Shown: positions 1 to 10,603, counted from the first letter of the stretch. The stretch: 64,000 nt of DNA from Capra hircus (GCF_001704415.2 NC_030812.1:55404093-55468092); one strand, 5' to 3'. Notes: generated by a model from the sequence alone, not told the origin. A program made the numbers and translations.

Positions 1-860
1 GGAGTGTTATCGTACCCATATAATGGGTGAAGAATTTGAGACTCATTGTATATCAAGATTGAATTCATCTGAATTTTAATTTTTAATTTTTCATTAAAAA
101 AATTCAAAAAGGCTACTGCAAAGTCAAAGTGAGAGATGTAGTAGCTTGGATTGGATGATGTTGTTATTCATTATCTGACATGAATATGAATATAAAATGG
201 TTTTGATTGACTGTATAGTTCACCCTCATCTCCATAACTTTTCTCCATTGCTCAATACATCATACTTTCTGTTTGTCTTTAAAACAGTGAAAATATCTTT
301 TGGTAAAGAAAAATTCAGTTTAGGATTTTTAACCTTAAAGCTTTTAAACTTTTTTTTTAAGTAGGTAAAAAGTTTATATTTTTTGATTAAATGTCTATAA
401 AAGGTAAAAATCTATAATTGGGGAGTTCTTAAGAGGTGATAATACAGATTATAGTCTTTTTTATTGATTTTATCACACTTGGGGTACTATTCACAGATGT
501 TTTCAAGTTTAAGGAACCTTATTAGAATTTCTTGTAGGAGCTTTTTTTGGTGTATCTAAATGCTTATTTACAGATTATATTAACTGTGTACTTGCCAGAA
601 CTGACAGTTTCTAGCAGTACCGACTGAAGATCTGTCAAAATTGAAGATGGAACATGTCTGAAAATATAATATAGGTTAATGGAAGTGTTTTTCCGTTTAC
701 AAAAATTCAAATGTATATGCTACTTTGAGTGGTTCTCTCTGTTTAATTTTGCCAAGAGTTGCCTGTACACTGAGCAAGGGAAAGTAAAACCACTCTATTA
801 ATGCCTTATCAATTATTGAGTGGCCAGCAGGAACACATTGTCCTCTCATAGTTTTTAAAA
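1..860. other. No recognised feature (AT-rich)
   Basis: I recognise no repeat family, coding frame or RNA gene in this stretch. It is AT-rich with short A and T runs and ends where L1M 3'UTR-like sequence begins. Confidence 0.5.
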
Positions 861-1214
861 AAGAGCTTAATTAAGGTTTTTAAAAATTGACATACAGTAA
901 ACTACATATGAAAATACACAATTTGTTAAGTTTTGACGTGTGCTTATCATGAAACTGTTACCACAGTCAAGGCGTAATGAATATATTTAATCACCCCTCA
1001 AGTTTTCTTATCCCCATTTGTAATTCTCCCAACCTCTGTGGTCTTTGGACAACCACTGATCAGTTTTCTGTCAGTATAGAATAGTTTGCAGTGCCTAGAA
1101 TTTTATGTAAATAGAATCATAAGTGTACGCTCTCATATTTAATTATTTTTGGTTTGGCTTTTTTTTTTAAGTTAATTATTTTAGATTCATATATGTTGTA
1201 TGTATCAATAGTTC

Positions 1215-1284
1215 ATTACTTGTTATTTCTGAGTAGTGATCTTTTATATATTACTTGTTATTTCTGAGTAGTGATCTTTTGTAT
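1215..1284. repeat. 35-bp tandem duplication
   Basis: A 35-bp unit starting with ATTACTTGTTATTT occurs twice head to tail (1215-1249 and 1250-1284) inside the L1M 3'UTR, with only minor differences. It looks like a local slippage duplication. Confidence 0.8.
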
Positions 1285-1753
1285 AGCTGTAGCACAATTT
1301 GTTCATTCATGTACTTACTGACAGACATTTGGATTTATTCCAGTTTTCAGCAGTTACAAATAACGCTATGCTGTGAATATTTGTATACAAATCTTTGTGT
1401 GGACTTAGACTTTATTTTTCCCTCTAAGTTAATTTCTTCCTTTTTTTTTTGAAGTGAGTTCACATAGCATACAATTAACAATTTTAAAGTGTACAATTAA
1501 TGGGTATTTAGTATATTTACAGTGTTCTGCAATCACTAACACTTTCTAGATTCAGAACTTTGATTATTCCATGAACCACCCCAGCCTCATTAATCTTTTC
1601 CCATTCTCTTTTCCCCCCATCCTTTGGTAACTTCTAATCTGCTTTCTGTTGTTATGGATTTGCCTAGTCTGGACATTATAATATGAAAGGAATCAGACAG
1701 TTTGTGAACTTCTGTGGCTGGCTTCTTTAATTTAGCATAATGTTTTTATGGTT

Positions 1754-1828
1754 CAGGTTTCCCTGATAGTTCAGTTGGTAAATAATCCACCTGCACTGTG
1801 GGAGACCTGGGTTTGATCCCTGGGTTGG
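1754..1828 (+). mobile_element. Bov-tA SINE head fragment
   Basis: The tRNA-Glu-related head of a bovine SINE is visible (TTCCCTGATAGTTCAGTTGG through the B-box-like GGGTTTGATCCCTGGGTTGG). The body is missing, and L1M sequence resumes directly after it. Confidence 0.75.
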
Positions 1829-1864
1829 ATTCATCCAATTTGTAGCATGTATCAGTACTTTGTT

Positions 1865-1983
1865 TCCTGTTTAGGCTGTGCCACATGGCTTTTGGAATTT
1901 CAGTTCCCTGACCAGGGATTGAACCTGAGCCACAGCAGTGAAAGCCTGAAATTCTAACCACTAGGCCACAAGGGAACTCCCAA
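1865..1983 (-). mobile_element. CHR-type SINE, minus strand
   Basis: Antisense tRNA-derived SINE recognisable by TTCCCTGACCAGGGATTGAA and the terminal GGGAACTCCC. TACTTTGTT occurs directly on both sides (1856-1864 and 1984-1992), consistent with a target-site duplication. Confidence 0.75.
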
Positions 1984-2205
1984 TACTTTGTTCTTTTTTA
2001 TGACTGAGTGATATTCTGTTGTGTGGTGAATATATCCTATTTTGTTTTTCCATTCATCGGTTAGGGGACTTTTAGGTTATTTTCCACGTTTTGGGTGGAA
2101 ATATGAATAATGCTGCTACGAACCATTATATACAAGCTTTTGTGTGGAAATATGTTTTCATTTATCTTGGCTATATACCTCAAAGTCTTATTTGCTGAAT
2201 CATAA

Positions 2206-2316
2206 TGGCAACTCACTCCAGTATTCTTGCCTGGAAAATCGCATGGACAGAGGAGCCTGGCAAGCCACAGTCCATGGGGTTGCAAAGAGTCAGAGACAGC
2301 TGAGTACATGTGCACC
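2206..2316 (+). mobile_element. Bov-A SINE fragment
   Basis: Sense-strand Bov-A body lacking the tRNA head: ACTCCAGTATTCTTGCCTGG, a GACAGAGGAGCCTGG segment and GGGGTTGCAAAGAGTCAG. Confidence 0.8.
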
Positions 2317-2730
2317 ACAGTAACTCGACGTTTAACTTGTTAATGGACTGTCGGATTGCTTTCAAAGTGGTTGCACTATTTTACCTTCCCACCAGCAGTT
2401 TATGAGAGTACCAGTTTGTCTGTCCTTATCAAACTTCTTATCTGACTTTTTGAGTCTGGCCATCTAGTGGATGTGAAATAGAATCTCAATGGTTTTGATT
2501 TGCATTTTCCTGATTACTAGTGATGTTGAGCATCTTTTCACTTACAGGTTGGCCATTTGTATATCTTTTTTGGAAAAATGTATATTTAAATTCTTTGTCT
2601 TTTAAAAAATTGGATAACTTGTCTGTTTTTTACTGAGTTGTAAGAGTTCTGGGTACAAATTCCTTATCAGATGCATGATTTGCAAATAGTTTTTCCATGG
2701 GTTTTGTTGCATTTTCTTGATGGTATTGTT

Positions 2731-2978
2731 TTGTTTAAAATATTTATTTATTGCTGCATTGAGTCTTAGTTGCAGCACATGGGACATTCATTGTGTCATG
2801 CAGGAGCTTTCGTTGCAGCACACAGACTCTCTAGTTGTGGCATGTGGGCTCTGGTATGTGCGGGCTCAGTAGTTGTGACGTGGGCTTAGTTGCTCTGTGT
2901 CATGTGGGATCTCAGTTCCCCAATCAGGGATCTAATCCACGCCTCCTGCATTCTTCACCACCACCACCAGGGAAGTCC
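2731..2978 (-). mobile_element. CHR-type SINE, minus strand, with 15-bp TSD
   Basis: Antisense CHR-type SINE with a TTTATTTATT tail at its low-coordinate end and the head complement CACCAGGGAAGTCCC at the other. The 15-bp direct repeat CTTGATGGTATTGTT lies at 2716-2730 and 2979-2993, a perfect target-site duplication in L1M DNA. Confidence 0.85.
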
Positions 2979-3217
2979 CTTGATGGTATTGTTCATAGAC
3001 AAGTTTTAAATTTGATTAAATCCACTTAATCTATTTTTTTAATTTAAATTTATTTTAATTGGAGACAATCTATTTTTTTGATTAAGTGGATCTTAATCTA
3101 TTTTTAGCTCTTACATTTAGGTCTGTGATCCATTTTGAGTTAATTTTTGTGTATGGTGTGAAGCATGGTTCTAACTTTTATGTATAGATATCTACTTGTC
3201 TCATTACTGCTTGTTGA

Positions 3218-3345
3218 AAAGACTCTTGATCAGTTGTGTTCAACTCTTTGCAACCCTATGGACTGTAGCCCACCAGGCTCCTCTGTATGTGAGTATTCTC
3301 CAGGCAAGAATACTGGAGTGGGTTACTGTGCCCTCCTTTGGCCTG
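3218..3345 (-). mobile_element. Bov-A SINE fragment, minus strand
   Basis: Antisense Bov-A body (CAACTCTTTGCAACCC, CACCAGGCTCCTCTGT, AAGAATACTGGAGTGGGTTA) inserted in the L1M ORF2-antisense sequence. Confidence 0.8.
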
Positions 3346-3694
3346 TTGGATTGATTGTCTTGGTACCCTTGTCAAAAATCAGTTGACTGTACATGTAAGG
3401 ATTTATTTCTGGACTTTCAGTGCTATTCCACTACAATACTGTCTTGATTACTATAGCTTTGTGTAGTTAGTTGAACTTGGGAAATGTGAGTCCTCCAATT
3501 TTGTTCTTTTTTTTTTAAGATTATGTTGTTTGTTCTAGGTTCCTTGCATTTCCATATGAATTTTAGGATCAGTTTGTCAGTTTATGAATAAAAAAGCCAA
3601 CTAGGATTTTGATAGGGATGCTTTGAATCTGTAGATCAGTTTTGGGAGTGTTATCATCTTGACAGTAACATACATTCCTTGGTATGTAAAACAT

Positions 3695-3816
3695 GCCTGC
3701 TGCACAACGCTTCAGTTGTGTCCGACTCTGCAACCCCACGGACAGCAGCCCACCAGGCTCCTCTGTCCACAGGATTCTCCAGGCAAGAACACTGGAGTGG
3801 GTTGCCATTTCCTTCT
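3695..3816 (-). mobile_element. Bov-A SINE fragment, minus strand
   Basis: Antisense Bov-A unit (GTGTCCGACTCTGCAACCCC through GGTTGCCATTTCCTTCTCCA), immediately followed by a BovB 3' fragment in the same orientation. Confidence 0.8.
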
Positions 3817-3834
3817 CCAAAACATACATATCAT

Positions 3835-4106
3835 CAAGGTAAGTCGCTTCAGTCATGTCTAACTCTTTGCAACCCCATGGACTGCAGCACGCCAGGATCC
3901 CCTGTCCTTCACTAGCTCCAGAATTTGCCCAGATTCACGTCCAGTGAGTCAGTGATGCTATCTGACCATTTAATCTTCTGCTGTCCCCTTCTTTTGCCTT
4001 CTATCTTCCCCAGCATTAGGGTCTTTTCCAATGAGTTAGCTCTTTGCATCAAGTGGCCAAAGTATTGAAGCTTCAGCTTTAGCATCGGTCCTTCCAGTGA
4101 ATATTT
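3835..4106 (-). mobile_element. BovB 3'-end fragment, minus strand
   Basis: Antisense of the last part of the BovB coding region (KTLML...GHLM-like segments; CAAAGTATTGAAGCTTCAGC) plus the 3' tail shared with Bov-A. It is heavily 5'-truncated and without an open frame. Confidence 0.8.
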
Positions 4107-4140
4107 AGAGTTGATTAAGTTTACATCTAAGTATTGTTTT

Positions 4141-4430
4141 TAAAAATGCATTTATTTTTGGCTCTGCTGGACCTTTGTTGCTGCACGGGCTTTTCTCTAG
4201 TTGCTATGCTTGGGTTTCTCATTGCCGTGGCTTCTCTTGTGGAGCATGGGCTCTCTAGGGCAAGTGGGCTTCAGTAGTTTCAGTTCCTGGGCTCTAGAGC
4301 ACAGCCTCAATAGTTGTGGTGCACGGCCTTAGCTGCTCCACGGCATATGGGATCTTCCTGGAACAGGGGTCAAACTTGTGTCTCCTGCATTGGCAGGCGG
4401 ATCCTTTACTGCTGAGCCACCTTTTTTATT
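4141..4430 (-). mobile_element. CHR-type SINE, long form, minus strand
   Basis: Antisense CHR-type SINE: GGCTCTGCTGGACCTTTGTT near the tail, repeated GTGGGCTTCAGTAGTT-like body segments, and a head ending GGATCCTTTACTGCTGAGCC. Confidence 0.75.
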
Positions 4431-6433
4431 TTTAATTTGAACTTTATTTGGCCAATGTGTCCAATTCCAATATTGTGGTAGAAATACCTGAAGAACTGTC
4501 ACCATGTGATTCAGCTCAAATATCCTTGGCTGTCTCCCACCCTGGAAACGAAGGGTCCCGGTTCTGCCTGGCACAGGCCTCAGGCCACCCTGGACATCAC
4601 AGAGCAATAAGGGCCCTGGCTTGGGGAAGGAGGGGCTGCTGGGCTTATCCTGGCTTGTCTTATTTTTCTTACTACTGTAAATAATTTTTTCCCTTAACTT
4701 CACTTTTGGGTTGTTCATTGCTTGTGTATAAAATGCAATCAAGTTTTGTATATTAACCTTGTATCTTGGAACCTTGCTAAACTTGTTGACTAGTTTTTAG
4801 TGGATTCCTTAGGATTGTCCGGATACAAGATCATGTTATCTGCAAATAGAGATAGTTTTTACTCCTTTTCCAATCTGGGTGCCATTTCTTTCTTCTTAAT
4901 GTCTTATTGTCCTAGCTAGAACCTCCAGTGCAAAAGTGGATGTCTTTGTCTTGTTACTGAGCTTAGGATAAATGCATTCCATCTGTAAGTAGGATGTTAT
5001 GTATGAGGTTTTGCAGATTTTTTTTTTTTAATGAAATTGAGCTATTAGGATTGCTCTGAGGATTATAGTTGACATCTTAATTTATAACAGTGACATCTTA
5101 ATTAATACCAACTCAATTACAATTGTGTGCAAAACTTTGTTCCTGTTCAGCTCTATTCCCTCCCCTCTCTTTTGTGATATTACATGCAAATTATATCCTT
5201 TTATATTGCATGCCCATCAACAGTTTTATAATTATAGCTTTATTTGGTTTTCTTTGAAATTAGATAGACAAAGAGTTACATACAAAGCGTTTATACTATG
5301 TTTTATATTTACCTATATAGTTACTTTTACCAGTACTTTAAAGTTTTTTGTTTGGATTTGAGATATAGCCTAGTATCCTTTTCTCTCAGGCTGAATGGCT
5401 CTCTTTGGTATTTCTTATAGACTAGATTTGCTGGTGATGAGTTCTTTCATTTTTATCTAGGAATGTAATTTCTTCTCTGATTTTGAAGGGTGGTTTTGCT
5501 GGATATAGAATTCTTGCTTGATAGTCTTTTTCTTTTAGGACTTTGAATAAATCTTCGCATTGCCTTCTAACTCCCATGGTTTCTGATGAACTTCTTGGAT
5601 ATGCAGATTTAGTGTTTTAAATCACATTTGAGAAAAATTTGGATACTATTTCATTAAATATCATTTCTTTCCCTTTCTCTCCTATCATGGGACTCCCAAA
5701 ATGAATTGTTATGTTTTGTGCTAAGACTTTGTTACTTTTTCTTTATTTTTTTTCTTTCTGTTCCTCCAAATCTAGCCTAATGGACCCATCTTAAAGTTTG
5801 TTGATTATTTCTTCTTGCTCAGATCTCATGTCAAACTCTCTACTGATGTTTTTAATTTCCATTATTGTAATTTCCAACTCCAAAATTTTCATTTGTGGTT
5901 CCTTTTTGTAATTTCTTTCATTCAGTATTCTGTTTTTGATGAGACATTGTTCTCATAGTTTTTCTTTAGTTTTTTAGTCATAGTATTTTTCCCTCCCTCT
6001 TTCCTTTTTGATCTTATTTAAAATGGCTAATTTAAAGTCTAATACCGAAATATAATTTAAACAATTTTTTTGAAAATTAAAAAAATATATCTAAGTCCAG
6101 TGTTTGGGCTTGCTAAGTAAGTTTCTCTTGACTGTCATTTTTCTTGTGGGCCATACTTTCTGCTTCAAGGTAATGTTATATTGTTAAGAACTTTACAATA
6201 CTGAACCTCTGTTTCTTCCCTCCTGGTCATACATTTACTTGTATATATAAATTGTATAATATATTTTAATTATCCTTGCTTTGAATAATTGGTTATTTTA
6301 AAAAGGTATTTAGGTAATGAAGGAATAATTTTTTATATTTACCCACATTGTTACCACTTCTGGTACACTTCACTCCTTTGTGTAGATCCAGATTTTCTTT
6401 TTTTTTTTTTTTTTTCCAGAAAAATTTAACAGG

Positions 6434-6439
6434 TTTATT
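6434..6439 (-). terminator. Polyadenylation signal of the H3.3 retrocopy
   Basis: The complement reads AATAAA and ends 18-19 nt before the genomic poly(A) tract. It is inherited from the parental 3'UTR and marks where the retrotransposed transcript was cleaved. Confidence 0.8.
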
Positions 6440-6723
6440 TATAATTGTTATAAAGTTGAACTGCTGAAACTTGTTCACTGAAACATTTTGACTTTCATTA
6501 ATGCTTTATGTCCCCGCATTTATATTAAAAATTCACACACAAATGAAAATGGAAAAACTGCCAATACCTGATTTCTGTCCCCTATTTTCCACTTGCAATC
6601 ATATACTTAGGTACCTTTTGACCCCATGGAAAAAAAATATCTAACGTTCAGAACTACCAATAACAGGAAGAAGAGATTTTTTTTTTTTTTAAAGAATGAA
6701 ATGTTTCCCATCATAGTGGATTC

Positions 6724-7134
6724 TTAAGCACGTTCTCCACGTATGCGGCGTGCTAGCTGGATGTCTTTTGGCATAATTGTTACACGTTTGGCATGGATAG
6801 CACACAGGTTGGTGTCTTCAAAAAGGCCAACCAGATAGGCCTCACTTGCCTCCTGCAAAGCACCAATAGCTGCACTCTGGAAGCGCAGATCTGTTTTGAA
6901 GTCCTGAGCAATTTCCCGCACCAGACGCTGGAAGGGACGTTTGCGAATCAGAAGTTCAGTGGACTTCTGATAACGTCTAATTTCACGGAGTGCCACAGTA
7001 CCAGGCCTGTAACGATGAGGTTTCTTCACCCCTCCAGTAGAGGGCGCACTCTTGCGAGCGGCTTTTGTAGCGAGTTGCTTCCTCGGTGCTTTACCACCGG
7101 TCGATTTGCGGGCAGTCTGCTTTGTACGAGCCAT
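6724..7134 (-). CDS. H3-3A-like: Histone H3.3-like protein, intact 136-codon retrocopy frame (L65R)
   Basis: The frame encodes a full-length replication-independent histone H3.3, a nucleosome core protein. The start is the ATG in the context TATACCATGG, matching the family start. The N-terminal tail is intact (ARTKQTARKS, with K4, K9, K27 and K36). Diagnostic H3.3 residues are present: Ser31, the Ala87-Ile89-Gly90 chaperone-recognition motif and Ser96. The C-terminus is the normal RIRGERA. I see one amino-acid difference from canonical H3.3: Leu65 is Arg (CGT, a T-to-G change from CTT), counting without the initiator Met, at the start of helix alpha-1. There is no stop or frameshift. It lies in an intronless retrocopy with no obvious promoter beyond the inherited 5'UTR, so it could be silent or a lineage-specific expressed variant. 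The sequence does not decide between these. Confidence 0.9.
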   Translation of the reverse strand: MARTKQTARKSTGGKAPRKQLATKAARKSAPSTGGVKKPHRYRPGTVALREIRRYQKSTELLIRKRPFQRLVREIAQDFKTDLRFQSAAIGALQEASEAYLVGLFEDTNLCAIHAKRVTIMPKDIQLARRIRGERA

Positions 7135-7258
7135 GGTATAGAGACCTCCTTACTTACCCCCCTTCTCCTTCGGCTGGAGCTCGGCGAGCTAGAGGCGGCG
7201 CTGGCGTTGGAGAGCGACGGCGGCGCGGCGGCGGCTGCGAACACAATTCCAGATTTTC

Positions 7259-7940
7259 ATGTTTATACTCATTCATCCTGAAGGACTAGTACAGGTCTGC
7301 TGGTGATGAATTCTTTTAGTTTTTGTATGTCTGAAAAAGTTCTTATTTTGTTTTCATTTTTGAACAATATTTTCTGTGAATTTAGTATTCTTGGTTGGTA
7401 GGGTTTTTTTGTTTTGTTTTTTAAATTTCAGTCTTTTAAGATACCACTCCATTGTCTTCTGACTTGAATAGTTTCCAGTGAGAGTTCTGTTGTTATCTTC
7501 ATCTTTGTTCCTCTATAGATAAAAAGTTCTTTTTCTTTGACTACTTTTAAGATTTACTCTGTATTACTTGTTTTAGATAGTTTGTTAATAATGTGTCTAT
7601 TTTGTTCTTTGAGCTTCTTGGATATGTGTGTTTATAGTTTAATCCAATTTAGAAACTTGTAAGTAATTTCTTTAAATATTTTTTCATTTTCTTTGGAAAT
7701 ACCACTGACACATACATTAGTTAATTTTACATTATGCCACAGTTCACTGTGTTCATTTTAATTTTTTCTTCTGTTTTTGGTTAGTTTCTAGTCCTGTGTT
7801 CTCAAGTTTTTTCTCCTAATTTATTCTGTTAAAAATTTTAATCTGTTGTTAGTCTTACATAGTGTAGTTTTATTTCTAATATATCAGAGATTTTTTTTTT
7901 TTACTACTTCTTCTAACATGCTTAGTTTCTTCTTTAGATT
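7259..7940 (-). mobile_element. L1M ORF1-region continuation, minus strand
   Basis: L1M antisense sequence resumes directly after the H3.3 target-site duplication (CTGCTGGTGATGAATTCTTT and GAGCTTCTTGGATATGTGTG are typical of the L1 ORF1 antisense). It continues up to the duplication flanking the old BovB. All frames are broken. Confidence 0.7.
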
Positions 7941-7951
7941 TTTGCATATAT

Positions 7952-8794
7952 CAGTTCAGTCACTCAGTTGTGTCCAAATCGTTGCGATCCCATGGATTGC
8001 AGCATGCCAGACTTCCCTATCCATCACCAACTCCCGGAGCCTACTCAAACTCATGTCCATCACGTTGGTGATACCATCCAACCATCTCATTCTCTGTCGT
8101 CCCCTTCTCCTCCTGCCTTCAATCTTTCTCAGCATCAGGGTCTTTTCCAAAGAGTCAGTTCTTTGCATCAGGTGGCCAAAGTATTGAAGTTTCAGCTTCA
8201 GCATCAGTTCTTCCAATGAATATTTGACTGGCTTGATCTCCTTGCAGTCCAAGGGACTCTCAAGAGTCTTCTCGAACACCACAGTTCAAAAGCATCAATT
8301 CTTTGGCGCTCAGCTTTGTTTATAGTCCAACTCTCGCATCCATACACTACTACTGGAAAAACCATATCTTTGACTAGACAGACCTTTGTTGGTAAAGTAA
8401 TGTCTCTACTTTTTAATGTGCTGTCTAGGTTGGTCATAGCTTTTCTTCCAAGGAGCAGACATCTTTTAATTTCATGGCTGCAATCACCATCTGCAGTGAT
8501 TTTGGAGCCCCCAAAAATAAACTCTGTCACTGTTTCCACTTTTTTGCCATCTATTTGCGGTGAAGTGATGGGACTGGATGCTATGATCTTAGTTGTCTGA
8601 ATGTTGAGTTTTAAGCCAACTTTTTCATTCTCCTCTTTCACTTTCATCAAGAGGCTTTTAGTTCTTCTTCGCTTTCTGCCATAAGGGTGATGTCATCTGC
8701 ATATCTGAAGTTACTGATATTTCTCCCAGCAATCTTGATTGCAGGTTGTGCTTCATCCAGTCCAGCATTTCTCATGAGGTGCTCTGCATATAAG
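7952..8794 (-). mobile_element. Old BovB LINE, 3' part (minus strand), interrupted by a younger BovB
   Basis: Antisense BovB 3' end. The reverse-complement reads KVEEL-type sequence, then a YADDITLM box (8647-8720 region), GLKLNIQTTKI and the C-terminal segment ending in RTQLSD. Frames on the minus strand (8204-8650 and 7956-8282) are shifted relative to each other. The element is flanked by TTTGCATATAT at 7941-7951 and 10994-11004, so this half and the half at 10623-10993 are one insertion. The plus-strand BovB at 8795-10609 splits it. Confidence 0.88.
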
Positions 8795-10603
8795 CATCTG
8801 AATGCAGAGTTCCAAAGAATAGCAAGAAGAGATAAGAAAACTTTCTTCAGCAATCAATGCAAAGAAATAGAGGAAAACAACAGAATGGGAAAGACTAGAG
8901 ATCTCTTCAAGAAAATTAGAGATACCAAGGGAACACTTCATGCAAAGTTGGGCTCAATAAAGGACAGAAATGGTATGGATCTAACAGAAGCAGAAGATAT
9001 TAAGAAGAGATGGCAAGAATACACAGAAGAACTGTACAAAAAAGATCTTCACAACCCAGATAATCATGATGATGTGATCACTAATCTAGAGCCAGACATC
9101 TTGGAATGTGAAGTCAAGTGGGCCTTAGAAGGCATCACTATGAACAAAGCTAGTGGAGGTGATGGAATTCCAGTTGAGCTATTTCAAATCCTGAAAGATG
9201 ATGCTGTGAAAGTGCTGCACTCAGTATGCCAGCAAATTTGGAAAACTCAGCAGTGGCCACCGGACTGGAAAAGGTCAGTTTTCATTCCAATGCCAAAGAA
9301 AGGCAATGCCAAAGAATGCTCAAACTACTGCACAATTGCACTCCTCTCACATGCTAGTAAAGTAATGCTCAAAATTCTCCAAGCCAGGCTTCAGCAATAT
9401 GTGAACCGTGAACTTTCTGATGTTCAAGCTGGTTTTAGAAAAGGCAGAGGAATCAGAGATCAAATTGCCAACATCTGCTGGATAATGGAAAAAGCAAGAG
9501 AGTTCCAGAAAAACATCTGTTTCTGCTTTGTTGACTATGCCAAAGCCTTTGACTGTGTGGATCACAATAAACTGTGGGAAATTCTTCAAGAGATGGGAAT
9601 ACCAGACCACCTAACCTGCCTCTTGAGAAATCTGTATGCAGGTCAGGAAGCAACAGTTAGAACTGGACATGGAACAACAGACTGGTTCCAAATAGGAAAA
9701 GGAGTACATCAAGGCTGTATATTGTCACCCTGCTTATTTAACTTGAATGCAGAGTACATCATGAGAAATGCTGGACTGGAAGCAACACAAGCTGGAATCA
9801 AGATTGCCGGGAGAAATATCGGTAACCTCAGATATGCAGATGACACCACCCTTATGGCAGAAAGTGAAGAGGAACTAAAAAGCCTCTTGATGAAAGTGAA
9901 AGAGGAGGGTGAAAATGTTGGCTTAAAACTCAACATTGAGAAAACGAAGATCATGGCATCTGGTCCCATCACTTCATGGGAAATAGATGGGGAAACAGTG
10001 GAAACAGTGTCAGACTTTATTTTTGGGGGCTTCAAAATCACTGCAGATGGTGATTGCAGCCATGAAATTAAAAGACACTTACTCCTTGGAAGAAAAGTTA
10101 TGAGCAACCTAGATAGTATATTCAAAAGCAGAGACATTACTTTGCCGACTAAGGTCTGTCTAGTCAAGGCTATGGTTTTTCCTGTGGTCATGTATGGATG
10201 TGAGAGCTGGACTGTGAAGAAGGCTGAGCCCCGAAGAATTGATGCTTTTGAACTGTGGTGTTGGAGAAGATTCTTGAGAGTCCCTTGGACTGCAAGGAGA
10301 TCCAACCAGTCCATTCTGAAGGAGATCAACCCTGGGATTTCTTTGGAAGGAATGATGCTAAAGCTGAAACTCCAGTACTTTGGCCACCTCATGCGAAGAG
10401 TTGACTCATTGGAAAAGACTCTGATGCTGGGAGGGATTGGGGGCAGGAGGAGAAGGGGACGACTGAGGATGAGGTGGCTGGATGGCATCACAGACTCGAG
10501 GGACATGAGTCTGAGTGAACTCTGGGAGTTGGTGATGAAAAGGGAGGCCTCGCATGCTACGATTCATGGGGTTGCAAAGAGTCGAACACGGCTGAGCAAC
10601 TGA
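8690..10603 (+). CDS. BovB reverse transcriptase, open frame without endonuclease domain
   Basis: A 637-codon frame (first ATG at 8690) encodes the reverse transcriptase and C-terminal region of the BovB (RTE-clade) retrotransposon protein, which copies its RNA at a nicked target. About 35 N-terminal residues come from the opposite strand of the older BovB. BovB sequence starts at the Lys-His-Leu-Asn segment. With positions counted from the GTG at 8687, catalytic motif A FVDYAKAFD is at 281-289, motif B QGCILSP at about 342-348, motif C YADD at 383-386, and GLKLNIEKTKIM follows. The C-terminal part has a CESWTVKKAE segment and a basic GGRRRRGR run, and ends RTRLSN. The APE-type endonuclease domain is absent through 5' truncation, so autonomous mobility is not expected. 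No stop or frameshift is seen through the reverse-transcriptase and C-terminal regions. It has no visible promoter of its own. Confidence 0.88.
   Translation: MSSAYLKLLIFLPAILIAGCASSSPAFLMRCSAYKHLNAEFQRIARRDKKTFFSNQCKEIEENNRMGKTRDLFKKIRDTKGTLHAKLGSIKDRNGMDLTEAEDIKKRWQEYTEELYKKDLHNPDNHDDVITNLEPDILECEVKWALEGITMNKASGGDGIPVELFQILKDDAVKVLHSVCQQIWKTQQWPPDWKRSVFIPMPKKGNAKECSNYCTIALLSHASKVMLKILQARLQQYVNRELSDVQAGFRKGRGIRDQIANICWIMEKAREFQKNICFCFVDYAKAFDCVDHNKLWEILQEMGIPDHLTCLLRNLYAGQEATVRTGHGTTDWFQIGKGVHQGCILSPCLFNLNAEYIMRNAGLEATQAGIKIAGRNIGNLRYADDTTLMAESEEELKSLLMKVKEEGENVGLKLNIEKTKIMASGPITSWEIDGETVETVSDFIFGGFKITADGDCSHEIKRHLLLGRKVMSNLDSIFKSRDITLPTKVCLVKAMVFPVVMYGCESWTVKKAEPRRIDAFELWCWRRFLRVPWTARRSNQSILKEINPGISLEGMMLKLKLQYFGHLMRRVDSLEKTLMLGGIGGRRRRGRLRMRWLDGITDSRDMSLSELWELVMKREASHATIHGVAKSRTRLSN

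Larger units (their letters stand above)
861..6386 (-). mobile_element. Degenerate L1M LINE, minus strand (3'UTR, ORF2 end, ORF1 region)
   Basis: Read on the minus strand, this is an ancient mammalian L1. The low-coordinate end (about 870-1450) resembles the L1M 3'UTR. The segments at 2040-2700 and 3040-3690 match the antisense of the ORF2 C-terminal half. Around 4830-4850 the reverse-complement encodes an altered reverse-transcriptase active-site box (FADN in place of FADD). From about 5100 to 6180 it jumps to the ORF1 C-terminal and upstream region, so most of ORF2 is missing, either by deletion or because the element is HAL1-like. All frames are broken. Several SINEs and the H3.3 retrocopy interrupt it. 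Confidence 0.8.
6398..7247 (-). pseudogene. Processed retrocopy of histone H3.3 (H3-3A type), whole insertion
   Basis: This is a complete L1-style retrocopy of an H3.3 messenger read on the minus strand. It carries a GC- and CpG-rich 5'UTR (7135-7247), an uninterrupted coding region (6724-7134) and a 3'UTR with an internal A-rich tract (complement of 6676-6690). An AATAAA signal (complement of 6434-6439) is followed about 19 nt later by an 18-nt poly(A) tail (6398-6415). The 11-bp direct repeat TCCAGATTTTC occurs at 6387-6397 and 7248-7258, a perfect target-site duplication. L1M sequence continues on both sides. No intron is present, whereas H3-3A is an intron-containing gene. The UTRs agree with H3-3A rather than H3-3B as I remember them. 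Retained CpGs and the clean duplication suggest a fairly recent insertion. Confidence 0.93.

Noticed and set aside
4329..4742. 137-codon minus-strand frame
   Set aside because: It lies across a CHR-type SINE and flanking L1M, with no recognisable domain.
6793..7281. 162-codon plus-strand frame opposite the H3.3 coding region
   Set aside because: It is the antisense shadow of the GC-rich histone frame and its 5'UTR. It has no domain and ends in L1M sequence.
9709..10506. 265-codon minus-strand frame across the young BovB
   Set aside because: It is antisense to the reverse-transcriptase frame, with Ser/Pro/Leu-rich composition typical of a shadow frame.
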